NCBI GenBank assembly: GCA_024235755.1
Contig: JACKLV010000016.1
Location: forward strand, 9,413-73,412
Reading direction: 5' to 3'
DNA length: 64,000 nt
Source of the DNA: Burkholderiales bacterium
GTDB lineage: Bacteria; Pseudomonadota; Gammaproteobacteria; Burkholderiales; Nitrosomonadaceae
Both the position numbers and the translations under genes were made by a program. The notes under the pieces were generated by a model. It saw only the letters and a program-made list of their open reading frames with translations. It did no database searches and had not been told where the DNA came from. Of this stretch, positions 37,226 through 46,241 are shown piece by piece (the first letter of the stretch is position 1; each line of letters begins with the position of its first letter).

Positions 37226-38053
37226 TTACAAGTTAATTTCGCCTTCAAATACAGTTACGGCAGGCCCAGTCATCATGACTGGAGTATTATTGCCTTCCCA
37301 GTAAATAGATAGATCGCCGCCGCGTGTACTGACTGTTACCGGGGTGTCCAATAAGTTTTGCCGGATTCCGGCCACTACTGCGGCGCAGGCACCCGTGCCG
37401 CAGGCCAGTGTTTCTCCCGCACCCCGTTCAAATACCCGTAACCGGATATGCTGACGGCTCTGAATCTGCATGTAACCGACATTGACCCGTTTGGGAAAAC
37501 GCGGGTGTGTTTCGATGAATGCTCCTTCGCTGTTTACCGGCGCTGTTTCAATGTTTTCAACAATCCTTACCGCGTGCGGATTGCCCATTGATAACACGCT
37601 AATTTTAACAGTCTTTCCTTCTACATCAAGTAAATAAGTTACGGCCTGTTTATCAGCAATGAAGGGGATCTGTTCAGGTTCAAACCGGGGGGTGCCCATA
37701 TTCACTGTGACGTCCCCATTTTTCTGCAATACCGGGGTGATTTCGCCGCTGAGTGTGGTTACCCTGACCGGGTTTTTTTGTGTCAGACCGTGATCGTGCA
37801 CAAAGCGGACAAAGCAGCGTGCGCCGTTACCGCATTGTTCCACCTCACCGCCGTCGGCATTGTAAATGCGGTAAAAAAAATCAGCATCGCCGGTTGCCTT
37901 TTCGACCAGCAAAATCTGGTCGCAACCAATGCCGAAATGGCGGTCCGCAATGAAACGTATCTGTTCCTGATTTAACGAAATATTCTGGCTAATGCAATCG
38001 ATAACAACAAAATCATTGCCGAGGCCATGCATTTTGGTGAATTTAATATTCAT
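37226..38053 (-). CDS. dapF: Diaminopimelate epimerase DapF
   Basis: This 275-residue enzyme converts LL- to meso-diaminopimelate for lysine and peptidoglycan. It has the two catalytic cysteines in EQCGNGARC (about residue 73) and [13 protein letters not shown] (about 217). [13 protein letters not shown] opens the protein, as in all DapF. GNPHAV is the third block. It is probably transcribed with the downstream DUF484 and xerC genes, after an 84-base gap. Confidence 0.96.
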   Translation of the reverse strand: MNIKFTKMHGLGNDFVVIDCISQNISLNQEQIRFIADRHFGIGCDQILLVEKATGDADFFYRIYNADGGEVEQCGNGARCFVRFVHDHGLTQKNPVRVTTLSGEITPVLQKNGDVTVNMGTPRFEPEQIPFIADKQAVTYLLDVEGKTVKISVLSMGNPHAVRIVENIETAPVNSEGAFIETHPRFPKRVNVGYMQIQSRQHIRLRVFERGAGETLACGTGACAAVVAGIRQNLLDTPVTVSTRGGDLSIYWEGNNTPVMMTGPAVTVFEGEINL

Positions 38054-38080
38054 CTGAAATCTGAATGAAGTGGTTCAAAT

Positions 38081-38584
38081 TCAAACGCAGGGTGTCATTG
38101 ACATAAGATAATCATTCATGAAAAAACCGCCACCGATATCGACGACACTGTCCCCGATGATCTCAAATCCATAGCGCTGGTAAGCTTGGATAGCGGCATG
38201 ATTTTGTTTATTGACAGTCAGTATCAATGAATTGCAACCTGCTTGATGCATCGTTTTAACGGCATCGTCAACAAGCATTTTGCCATAACCTTTGCGGTGA
38301 TGGTCATGATGGATATACAATTTGTCGATTTTCAACTCATGTGGCATGTTCGTGCGCGTGCAACACGAGAATCCAATCGCTGTGCCGTCAAAAAGCAGCT
38401 TCTTCCACCAGATATTCTTTTCAGTCAGTTGAGACTGAATCAGCATTGGGCAATAACGTTGTGCCAGCATATAGTGGATTTGCGCGTTCGATAACATGTC
38501 GCAATAATGCCTGAACCATATTTCTCTGGCTAGTAAAGAAATCATGGCAGGATCAGTTTTAGTCAGAGGCAGGATTTTAATCAT
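38081..38584 (-). CDS. GNAT-family N-acetyltransferase
   Basis: This 167-residue protein has the acetyl-CoA binding motif HHDHHRKGYGKMLVDDAV (a Q/RxxGxG/A variant, here RKGYGK) and a C-terminal AIQAYQRYGFEIIGD typical of GNAT enzymes. The substrate is unknown. ATG at 38584 is preferred over the TTG one codon earlier. It lies 27 bases upstream of dapF on the same strand, so it may be in the dapF transcript. Confidence 0.85.
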   Translation of the reverse strand: MIKILPLTKTDPAMISLLAREIWFRHYCDMLSNAQIHYMLAQRYCPMLIQSQLTEKNIWWKKLLFDGTAIGFSCCTRTNMPHELKIDKLYIHHDHHRKGYGKMLVDDAVKTMHQAGCNSLILTVNKQNHAAIQAYQRYGFEIIGDSVVDIGGGFFMNDYLMSMTPCV

Positions 38585-38808
38585 CAAAAGTTTGTTGCGA
38601 GAATCTAATCGTAGATAACATTGTCGCGTTGATTGGCAACGCGGTTATGACAGAAAGTATCAGCTGAAATGATGGAAAGTATTTGCTGAGTTGAAATCAA
38701 TTAAGAAGCCGTTTACCGACCGACTGTCAGCTGAAAGTAAATCTCCGCCACGTTTATCGAATAAATCGTTTGCGTGTTGGTAAGGTAAGAGTGGTTTTTG
38801 AAACAAAT

Positions 38809-38848
38809 ACTGAAGGCATGCTAACCGCGCGTTAACCATGCCTTCAGT
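38809..38848 (-). terminator. Perfect 12-bp hairpin, probable terminator
   Basis: ACTGAAGGCATG pairs perfectly with CATGCCTTCAGT around a 16-base loop that itself contains TAAC/GTTA. It lies 17 bases after the stop of the small lipoprotein gene. On the minus strand it is followed by a modestly T-rich ATTTGTTTC, so termination is plausible but not certain. Confidence 0.5.
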
Positions 38849-38865
38849 CTAATGAAGCTATGTGC

Positions 38866-39009
38866 TTATTGATGGTCTGCGGGTACATTATGGTCAGGTT
38901 TGATGGTCTGTCCATAACTGTCTGGGTCAGGTGAATCCGGGGCTGATGGAGAGCATGCCATCAACATAAATGCAGACAATATAATAAAGACAAATGCTAA
39001 TTTTTTCAT
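38866..39009 (-). CDS. Small lipoprotein, 47 residues
   Basis: A 47-codon frame starts with the signal MKKLAFVFIILSAFMLMAC, with a lipobox-like LMAC that places the lipidated cysteine at residue 19. A short, proline- and aspartate-rich tail follows (about 28 residues) with no family match. AAGGATTATAAT precedes the ATG. A hairpin follows the stop. Small lipoproteins of this kind are easily missed by gene finders. It resembles in plan, not sequence, the 51-residue lipoprotein at 58169-58324. Function unknown. Confidence 0.65.
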   Translation of the reverse strand: MKKLAFVFIILSAFMLMACSPSAPDSPDPDSYGQTIKPDHNVPADHQ

Positions 39010-39202
39010 ATAATTATAATCCTTAAATATTGAAAATTATCGATATCATTTTGTGATACACGAAACATTATGGTGCCTGTAAAGCTTCTGTCTAGTCTTG
39101 ATCTATATCAAATCTGAAGAAATATGAGTTCTAAGTATGTGCCATGATCGCGCAACATAATTCTATTTGAGTAAGATAGCTATCTGTTGATTTCAATTGG
39201 CT

Positions 39203-39874
39203 CTACACCGCTTTAACTACACCATCTTCCAATTCAACAACACGGTCGGCAATGTTGAGAATGCGGTAATCATGCGTGACTAGCAGGATGGTTGTATTCG
39301 ATTCTTTGGCCAGCCGTTTTAAGATTTCAACGGCATCGTGCCCGCTTTGTCTGTCCAAAGATGCAGTCGGTTCGTCGGCTAAAATTATTTTCGGTTGGCC
39401 AGCCAATGCTCTGGCAATAGAGACGCGTTGCCGCTGGCCACCGGAAAGTGCTTCAGGAAAATAGTGCATCCGATCTTCAAGCCCAACTGCAGCGAGAATA
39501 TGTTGTGCGCGGTATTGCCGCTGCGATTCTGTGAGATCGAGTTGCAATTCCAATGTCATGCAGACATTTTGTAGAGCCGTGAGTGATTTGAGCAGGTTGT
39601 GCTGTTGAAAAATATAACCTGTTTGACGGCGTATTTTCACTTTAGTCAGTTCGCTGCTATTGACCAGCTGTTCGCCAAGAATGACTACACTACCGTTCGA
39701 AGCCTGCCGCAAACCGCCGATAATTGTGAGCAATGTGGTTTTTCCTGAGCCGGAGGGTCCGGTCATGAGTACGATCTCTCCTTTCTGAATGCCGAGATCA
39801 ATGCTTTTTAATACGGGTTGAGTGAGTGAGCCGCTACCAAAACTGAAGTTTAGATTCTGGACATTAATGACCAT
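39203..39874 (-). CDS. devA: DevA-like ABC exporter ATPase
   Basis: This 223-residue ABC ATPase has a Walker A motif GPSGSGKTT, a Q-loop in YIFQQHNLL, the signature LSGGQRQRVSIARAL, Walker B KIILADEPTASLD and the H-loop in LLVTHD. These fit the MacB/LolD/DevA group. The start chosen is ATG at 39874, five bases after the permease stop; upstream in-frame starts overlap the permease gene. With DevC and DevB it would drive export through TolC. In cyanobacteria DevBCA exports glycolipids; the cargo here is unknown. Confidence 0.88.
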   Translation of the reverse strand: MVINVQNLNFSFGSGSLTQPVLKSIDLGIQKGEIVLMTGPSGSGKTTLLTIIGGLRQASNGSVVILGEQLVNSSELTKVKIRRQTGYIFQQHNLLKSLTALQNVCMTLELQLDLTESQRQYRAQHILAAVGLEDRMHYFPEALSGGQRQRVSIARALAGQPKIILADEPTASLDRQSGHDAVEILKRLAKESNTTILLVTHDYRILNIADRVVELEDGVVKAV

Positions 39875-39879
39875 CGGAT

Positions 39880-41049
39880 TTAGAACATGTCGGCGGGATT
39901 GGCGGCTTTTAGCCGATGGATCGCTAAAAAGCCTGCTGTTGCACACATGAACAAGATAAACGCAAAAACGGTGGCGATTTTTTCGAGTGTCATGGGCATG
40001 GGTAAGAAAATCTGTGATTCGGCCAAATCGTACAGACTATTTGAAAGTAGTAGGCCGGGTATAAAACCAAGAATGGCCAATATAAATGCGGAAGCGAACA
40101 CCATGCGAATAAAGTAGTGATGTTCATAACCCATTGCCTTTAATGTGGCAAATTCAAACCGGTAATTGGTGATTTCGGTAAAAAGTATCTGATAGACAAT
40201 AACCATGCCTACGACAAGTCCCATTACAGTACCAAAATTAAAAATGAAGCCTATTGGAGCTACATTTTCCCAGTACCGTCTTTCATGCTCGCGGATTTGA
40301 TCGTAGTCGTACACTTTTACAAACTCATTTAATTGTTCGCGTAATTCACTTTGAACTTGCGAAACGGATGTGTCGGGATGTAGACGAATGACACCGACAT
40401 CAATTTCATTGATATTTCTATTCGGAAAGATACGCATAAAATTCAAATCACTAGTGACGATGTTACCATCTGCGGCGAACGAAATGCCCAATTGAAAGAC
40501 GCCCAGAATGGTGACTTTGTAATCATTCACCTCGGTTCTGTTCTTTCCCGCATTTAGCATGTCTCTTACTGGCCCGAATTCGGGACGGGAATATTCGTCA
40601 AACATGACCGTGTCTTTAACCCGCAGCGCATGTTTCATTGTCTTGATTGCTTCAACGTCCAACAAATCGATATCCGGATCGTAACCATAGACCATTAATG
40701 TCCGCTTAACCCGCGTATCAATGTTTTTAAAAGGTGCGAGTGATAAATATAAGGGGGCGACTTCAGTGACCGCCGGATGGCCTAAAGTGCGCATGAGTTC
40801 GCTGCGCTCAAATTGCACAGTACGCCACAATGCTTCGCTTTGCTGGTGTATCAGGAATAAATCTCCGTCAAGTTTCAGTGGCATGGAAGCGGCGCTGGTA
40901 TATAGCGAATCTTTAAAACCCAGTTGCATAAAAACCAGCACGCAAGCAAACAAGACGCCACTGATGGCTGCTATAAGCTTCGGTTTGTCATGAATTAATT
41001 GCCGCCATGCCAGCCGGGCGGGAAAATACCATCGATTAAAGATTCTCAC
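39880..41049 (-). CDS. devC: DevC-like ABC exporter permease
   Basis: This 389-residue FtsX/MacB-type permease has one membrane helix near residues 26-45 (LIAAISGVLFACVLVFMQLG). A large periplasmic domain follows (about 46-265), then three C-terminal helices (about 270-385). The DevC-type N-terminus (PARLAWRQLIHDKPKLIAA) is visible. The start is GTG, overlapping the TGA of devB (GTGA), so the genes are coupled. It forms the membrane part of the exporter with DevA. Confidence 0.88.
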   Translation of the reverse strand: MRIFNRWYFPARLAWRQLIHDKPKLIAAISGVLFACVLVFMQLGFKDSLYTSAASMPLKLDGDLFLIHQQSEALWRTVQFERSELMRTLGHPAVTEVAPLYLSLAPFKNIDTRVKRTLMVYGYDPDIDLLDVEAIKTMKHALRVKDTVMFDEYSRPEFGPVRDMLNAGKNRTEVNDYKVTILGVFQLGISFAADGNIVTSDLNFMRIFPNRNINEIDVGVIRLHPDTSVSQVQSELREQLNEFVKVYDYDQIREHERRYWENVAPIGFIFNFGTVMGLVVGMVIVYQILFTEITNYRFEFATLKAMGYEHHYFIRMVFASAFILAILGFIPGLLLSNSLYDLAESQIFLPMPMTLEKIATVFAFILFMCATAGFLAIHRLKAANPADMF

Positions 41050-41960
41050 GGATCGATTCGCACGCGTACCTGACGAAAAATCTGGTGTTTAAGCTTATTG
41101 ACTGCATCGGGTTCTAATGTCAGGCGTACTTCAATGATGCGATTATCTCTGTCAGCCAATGGGTCGGTGTCGTTTAAATCATTTTTCTTGACCTGAAATC
41201 CCAATTCCCTGACTTCAGCGTTGTATATGCGTTCGAAACCGATAGCATTGATTTGCGCACTCTGGCCGACTCTGACTTTAGGTAAGTCCGATTCATAAAC
41301 TTCAGCAACAATATCCAGTTGGGATAAATCGGCCATTTCCAGTAACCCTGTATCCTCAATACGCTCGCCAGGGCGTGTCAGTATTTTCAATACAGTGCCG
41401 GTAATTGGCGCCAAGATAATTGTATTTTCTAGCTCGGCTTCCGCAATCAATAATTGAGATTTTGCGTTATCGATGTCCGCTAGTAGCCGCTGAACGTTCA
41501 ATTTCGATTGTTTGAATGCAAGATGCTTGTTTTCCGCATGGGAAACCGTCGTCATCGATTGTCGTGAAAGTGATTCGTAGCGTTGATATTCTTTTTGGTT
41601 GAATGCCATTGTGGCTTTTTCAGCAGCCAGTTGTGCTTCCAACGCCTTGATGCGAGTTCTGGCGGCATCGACTTCGGCAAATCTTTTTTTGTGATCGGAC
41701 AACAAAGCCAGTTTCTGTCCCGATTCAACATGTTCGGATTCCTGAAAAAAAAGTTGTGCGACTCTAGCGCCTTCCGGGCCGACATTATGAGAAACCCGGA
41801 TGACTCTGGAACGAGGCTCTATATAGCCTAATGCGCCGATTCCGATGTTATTGCTGCTGGCCATTGCCGATGGTGTGTCAGCATGTACTTTAAATACGGT
41901 TGAGCAAATCAAAAAAATTAGCAAAATGCCAAGTAAAAAACGATTGGATAGTTTGTTCAA
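41046..41960 (-). CDS. devB: DevB-like membrane fusion protein
   Basis: This periplasmic adaptor of the HlyD/AcrA family has an N-terminal hydrophobic anchor (LLGILLIFLICSTVF). A barrel-sandwich half motif (GYIEPRSRVIRVS) and an alpha-helical hairpin (about 80-160 in this numbering) follow, then NTIILAPITGTVLKILTRPG and a beta-barrel region. The chosen TTG start at 41960 has GAGG seven bases upstream and gives 304 residues. An in-frame TTG at 42155 would add 65 residues of basic sequence unlike the family; no in-frame ATG precedes the anchor. It is first gene of the devBCA operon. Confidence 0.8.
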   Translation of the reverse strand: MNKLSNRFLLGILLIFLICSTVFKVHADTPSAMASSNNIGIGALGYIEPRSRVIRVSHNVGPEGARVAQLFFQESEHVESGQKLALLSDHKKRFAEVDAARTRIKALEAQLAAEKATMAFNQKEYQRYESLSRQSMTTVSHAENKHLAFKQSKLNVQRLLADIDNAKSQLLIAEAELENTIILAPITGTVLKILTRPGERIEDTGLLEMADLSQLDIVAEVYESDLPKVRVGQSAQINAIGFERIYNAEVRELGFQVKKNDLNDTDPLADRDNRIIEVRLTLEPDAVNKLKHQIFRQVRVRIDP

Positions 41961-42151
41961 CCCGAACCTCAGTGTCTGATAAGCGTGTATAAAGCGGTAA
42001 GAAAATAGTTTAATTGCATTTTTTGACTGAATGATGAAGTGCGTTATGAAGATTATAATGCGCTGTTGTTTGTTTTTGCAGTGCTTTTGCAGTGTTGCTT
42101 TTCGATGCAATGAAGCATTGTTTCTAATCGTTGATGGCGCAAACCGGTAAA

Positions 42152-43381
42152 TCAAGCGGAATTCGCAATCAGCCCGTTATGCACACGGTTTTCCCAGTCC
42201 TGCATCCATGGTTCAAAATCCTCAGCTTTGAGCGGTTTTGAAATAAAGTTTCCTTGAGCAAAATCGCAACCTGTGCGGCGTAAGAATGCCCAGTCATCGG
42301 CATCCGCCACGCCTTCGGCAACGACTTCCATGCCCAGTTGTTTTGCCATCGAAAGACTGGCATCGTACATGGCGCGCAATGTTTCATCTGCCCATGCGCG
42401 GTGTACAAAGCTCTGGTCGATTTTCAGTTCATCAAACGGAATATCGCGTAACTGAGCCATAGATGAGTGTCCGGTGCCAAAATCGTCGATTGACAAATGA
42501 AACCGCTTTAGACGCAACCGGGTCAGAATTTCGAGTGGCACGCGCGAGTCGGTGTCCATTAATTGACTTTCCGTGACTTCAAGTACGATATTTTGCGGCG
42601 ACAGTCCGTTTTCAATGGCAAGGTTGACAACCAGATCCTGAAAATCCAGAGATGTCAGATTATCCATTGAGACATTCGTTGCTACGCGCAACACAATCCC
42701 GTTCTCCTGCCAGATCCGCGCTTGCAAAAGCGCCTGCTCCAGAACCAAGCAGGTCAGATCGTTGATTAGTCCATTCTGTTCGGCAATACCGATGAATTGG
42801 CCCGGCATTACCAATCCATCCGTTGGGTGCTGCCACCGTACTAGTGTTTCTGCGCCAATGACTTTGCCTGTAGCTACAGCTACCTTCGGCTGATAAAAAT
42901 TGACCAGCTCGCGGTTGGAAATTGCCGATTTTAGTGCCGGTGCGTTATAGGCTTTTTTTTCAGATTCCTGCTGCAGTTGTTTTTCAGGCGGCGTCCACTT
43001 ATTGATAATTTCGGATAATTTGTCGGGGCTGACGGGTTTGTGCAGATATCCTAACATAGGTATTTGGTGCGCATGCACAAGTTTTTCTGCTGTTTTCAGC
43101 ATTCGTTCGTCTTCGCCGCTGACCAGAATGAGGCTGCCCGGAAAGTGACGTTCAACCAAATAACGGACAAATTCGATGCCATCCATATTAGGCATGTTGA
43201 GATCGAGGAGTATCAAGTCCGGGCGTGTGTCGGCCTGCCCAATTCTGGTCAGTGCATCTGTTCCGTTGTCGCACGCACTCACCGACGCATAACCCAGGTT
43301 ATTCAGCATCTTGGTCAGGATTTTGAGCATGAACGTGTCGTCATCGACTAGCAGGATCTTGATTTCAGGGGCACTATGCAT
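42152..43381 (-). CDS. Response regulator with EAL phosphodiesterase domain
   Basis: This 409-residue protein has an N-terminal receiver (ILLVDDDTFM acidic pair, DLILLDLNMP with the phosphorylated Asp, GYLHKPVSP with the Lys). The EAL domain occupies about 150-395. It has ETL in place of EAL (AETLVRWQHP, Glu kept), and LEVTES, IDDFGTGHSS, KIDQSFV, EGVADADDW and QGNFISKPL are all present. The catalytic residues therefore look intact, and cyclic di-GMP hydrolysis is expected. No partner kinase adjoins it. devB lies downstream on the same strand, about 190 bases away if devB starts at 41960. Confidence 0.9.
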   Translation of the reverse strand: MHSAPEIKILLVDDDTFMLKILTKMLNNLGYASVSACDNGTDALTRIGQADTRPDLILLDLNMPNMDGIEFVRYLVERHFPGSLILVSGEDERMLKTAEKLVHAHQIPMLGYLHKPVSPDKLSEIINKWTPPEKQLQQESEKKAYNAPALKSAISNRELVNFYQPKVAVATGKVIGAETLVRWQHPTDGLVMPGQFIGIAEQNGLINDLTCLVLEQALLQARIWQENGIVLRVATNVSMDNLTSLDFQDLVVNLAIENGLSPQNIVLEVTESQLMDTDSRVPLEILTRLRLKRFHLSIDDFGTGHSSMAQLRDIPFDELKIDQSFVHRAWADETLRAMYDASLSMAKQLGMEVVAEGVADADDWAFLRRTGCDFAQGNFISKPLKAEDFEPWMQDWENRVHNGLIANSA

Positions 43382-43862
43382 GATTTTTTCTTTTTTAATA
43401 GCTGCACATTCAGAAACTGCAAAATAACAATGTTGTTTCCATTAAGCAATGATTGTCCATAAATTCTATTTCTTCGTTAGAGCCGTATCGGAATAAGAAC
43501 GCGAACCATCGGTTTTTTCTTCTAACAACCCCAAATCTATCAGGGGAATACGAAATGTGCAATGAGATTACATTCATTGTACATGCAATCTGCTGTGAGG
43601 CAGCAAAGCGACAATAGACCGCCGTTGCGCTTAATTCTCCAGTGCTGCTGCCGTTAGTCCAATCAACTCGCGTGAACCGCGAGTATTTTCGGATAAACGG
43701 CTGCTGAACTGAAATTTACAAAAATACAGCTACTTACCCGATTCTCAAGAAAAAATACAGTCTAAATCGAGGAAATTCAGTGGTGTTTCATTGAATATTC
43801 ATTGAATTGATTAAACCTGTTTGTTTCATACTGATTAACAAAATCTGAGCTTAGAGGTCTTC
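43382..43862. other. Divergent intergenic region, 481 bases
   Basis: This region separates the minus-strand EAL regulator from the plus-strand cytochrome. It holds one perfect 7-bp hairpin (ACTCGCG/CGCGAGT, 43666-43684) followed by ATTTTC. No open frame, tRNA or clear promoter was recognised. GAGGTC before 43863 is the cytochrome ribosome-binding site. Confidence 0.4.
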
Positions 43863-45434
43863 ATGCAACTAAAAGGTTTAAAACTAATATTTGCACTTTT
43901 CATGTCTGTGCTATTGTATGCTGGCGTTTTGCTTCCGGTTGCGGCTGAAATTGGTCGGGAGGTATCCATGTCTGTGCGTCTGCAAGATGGGGATGAATTC
44001 CATATGAGTCCTGGCGAAATGATCGAGCATGGTAAAGAACTGTTTCAGGCAAGCTGGACAATTCAGGAAGGCGGCGGCAGGCCCATGACCAAAGGTACTG
44101 GAGCGCCACTGACTGATTCTTCGTCGCCGCTAGACTTTCCGCGTAATTTCAATCGTATTTCAGCCCCCGATGCCAATTCCTGTGCGGGGTGTCATAACAA
44201 GCCGCGTATCGGCGGTGGCGGCGATATTGTTGCCAATGTTTTTGTAACCGGTCAACGTTTCGACTTTGCGACATTTAATCATGATGACGGTATGTCAACG
44301 TATGGATCGGTTGATGAAGAAGGCAGGTACGTACAATTGCAAACAATCGCCAATTCGCGTAATACGCTGGGTATGTTCGGATCAGGCTATATTGAAATGC
44401 TTAGCCGGCAAATGTCTGCAGATCTGCAGCGTATCCGTGATTCCATTCTACCGGGAGAAGCTGCGCAATTGGTCACCAAAGATATATCGTTCGGTACTCT
44501 GTCCAGACTAGCGGATGGCAGTTGGGATACCAGCGAAGTTACCGGCCTGCTTGCATCCAGTCTGGCCAGCGCTGGCGCTGAACAACCGCCCACACTTGTT
44601 ATCAGACCTTTTCACCAGGCTGGTGGCGTGGTGTCGTTGCGTGAGTTTACCAACAATGCCTTTAACCACCATCATGGCATTCAATCGACCGAACGATTCG
44701 GCCTGGGCACTGATCCTGATCAGGACGGTTTTATGAATGAAATATCAGCTACCGAGATAACTGCTGTAACGCTTTTTCAGGCGCAGTTGGCAGTCCCCGG
44801 CAGAGTAATTTCCAACGATCCGCAGATTGAAGCCGCAGTTGTTGTTGGTGAGGAAACATTTACAAAGATCGGGTGCTCCAGTTGCCATGTGCCAGAACTA
44901 CCTCTGGATAACCAGGGGTGGGTATACACTGAACCCAGTCCGTTCAATCCGCAAGGAAATATGCGACCAGGGGACATACCCACTTACAGTCTGAATCTAA
45001 ACAGTAAGGGACTTGATAAGCCGAGACTGAGAGAAAAAAACGGTGTTGTAATGGTGCCTGCCTTTACAAATTTTAAGTTGCATGATATCACCAGCGGTAC
45101 GGATGATCCCAATCGAGAGCCAATTGATCAAAACGCGCCAGCCGGATCAGAAGCTTTTTTTGCCGGTAACGCTCGTTTTATGACACGCAAGCTCTGGGGT
45201 GTGGCCAATGAGCCTCCCTATTTTCATCACGGCCAATACACAACCTTGCGGCAGGCGATAGAGGCACATCGAGGTGAAGCTCTGGAAAGTTATCAGAACT
45301 GGATAGCGTTGAGCGATTATGAACGCGATGCCATCATAGAATTTCTTAAAACGCTGCAGGTATTGCCGCAAGATACAAAGCATTTGGTTATTGATCAACG
45401 CGGTAAAGCGAAAAAATGGAAACCCTCTTATTAA
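43863..45434 (+). CDS. Secreted di-haem c-type cytochrome, DUF1111/COG3488-like
   Basis: This 523-residue protein has a signal peptide (about 1-28, cleavage near VAAEIG). It carries two haem-c attachment motifs, CAGCH (107-111) and CSSCH (about 338-342). The blocks NKPRIGGGGDIV, FGLGTDPDQDGFMNE and LWGVANEPPYFHHG resemble the DUF1111 family, whose members are called putative thiol oxidoreductases or di-haem oxidases (MauG-like in plan). It is periplasmic. Redox partner and substrate are unknown. It is monocistronic, with a strong hairpin after the stop. Confidence 0.85.
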   Translation: MQLKGLKLIFALFMSVLLYAGVLLPVAAEIGREVSMSVRLQDGDEFHMSPGEMIEHGKELFQASWTIQEGGGRPMTKGTGAPLTDSSSPLDFPRNFNRISAPDANSCAGCHNKPRIGGGGDIVANVFVTGQRFDFATFNHDDGMSTYGSVDEEGRYVQLQTIANSRNTLGMFGSGYIEMLSRQMSADLQRIRDSILPGEAAQLVTKDISFGTLSRLADGSWDTSEVTGLLASSLASAGAEQPPTLVIRPFHQAGGVVSLREFTNNAFNHHHGIQSTERFGLGTDPDQDGFMNEISATEITAVTLFQAQLAVPGRVISNDPQIEAAVVVGEETFTKIGCSSCHVPELPLDNQGWVYTEPSPFNPQGNMRPGDIPTYSLNLNSKGLDKPRLREKNGVVMVPAFTNFKLHDITSGTDDPNREPIDQNAPAGSEAFFAGNARFMTRKLWGVANEPPYFHHGQYTTLRQAIEAHRGEALESYQNWIALSDYERDAIIEFLKTLQVLPQDTKHLVIDQRGKAKKWKPSY

Positions 45435-45474
45435 TTGCTTAGATCAGCTGGAAAAACATTAACCTGTTCAGTCA

Positions 45475-45513
45475 CGAACAGTGAGTGCAGGGAGTCACTG
45501 TTCGCGATTTTCT
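45475..45513 (+). terminator. Rho-independent terminator after cytochrome gene
   Basis: CGAACAGTGA pairs perfectly with TCACTGTTCG around a 10-base loop and is followed by CGATTTTCT. It lies 40 bases after the cytochrome stop. Confidence 0.7.
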
Positions 45514-45602
45514 AAATTGCGCTTGTTGATCGTAACTTTGCACTTGATATCTTCCCGCACTATACTGATTGGCTGTTAATCGGATGTTCTAAAGGTACGG
45601 CA

Positions 45603-46208
45603 ATGATAAATGATAAGGAGCTGCAGATCCTCGAGCAAACAGTCTGTTATCAGGGGTTTTTTCGTATCGACCGGTACCGGTTACGTCACCGTCTGTTCAG
45701 CGGGGACTGGAGTCAGCCCATCGTGCGTGAATTGTTTGAACGCGGTCATGCGGCGGCTGTGTTGCCCTACGATCCAAACAGAGACGAAGTCATTCTGATT
45801 GAGCAATTCCGTGTCGGTGCTATGAGTGCACCCGGTGGTCCGTGGCTGCTGGAAATCGTTGCCGGTATTATCGAAGACGGTGAACAGGCAGAAGATGTGG
45901 TTAAACGCGAAAGTGTGGAAGAAGCAGGCTGCACTGTTGCGGATTTGATTCCTTTATATGATTATCTGGTCAGCCCCGGTGGTATGACCGAACGTGTTTC
46001 CTTGTTTTGCGGCCGGGTCGATACGACGCACGCGGGTGGTATTTTTGGCGTGGCGCATGAAGGCGAGGATATTCGTGTGCATGTTGTGGCATACGAGACT
46101 GCATTGCAGTATCTAAAAGCAGGAAAAATCAATTCCGCCAGTGCAATCATTGCTCTACAATGGCTGGCGTTAAATCGCGATCATGTTCGGCTGCAATGGA
46201 TGGCGTAG
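45603..46208 (+). CDS. nudF: ADP-ribose pyrophosphatase NudF (Nudix)
   Basis: This 201-residue Nudix hydrolase has the Nudix box GIIEDGEQAEDVVKRESVEE followed by AGC, matching GX5EX7REUXEEXGU. The N-terminal GFFRIDRYRLRHRLFSG and LIEQFRVGA fit ADP-ribose pyrophosphatase of the NudF type, which hydrolyses ADP-ribose to AMP and ribose 5-phosphate. AAAGGT precedes the ATG. It is followed 33 bases later by the NfeD-type protein. Confidence 0.9.
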   Translation: MINDKELQILEQTVCYQGFFRIDRYRLRHRLFSGDWSQPIVRELFERGHAAAVLPYDPNRDEVILIEQFRVGAMSAPGGPWLLEIVAGIIEDGEQAEDVVKRESVEEAGCTVADLIPLYDYLVSPGGMTERVSLFCGRVDTTHAGGIFGVAHEGEDIRVHVVAYETALQYLKAGKINSASAIIALQWLALNRDHVRLQWMA

Positions 46209-46241
46209 GCAATACCGTATGAATTGCTTAGGAGGTGGGTA

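Noticed and set aside
43666..43684. Hairpin ACTCGCG/CGCGAGT as a terminator
   Set aside because: Stem of only seven pairs, short T-tract, and no gene on either strand ends nearby.
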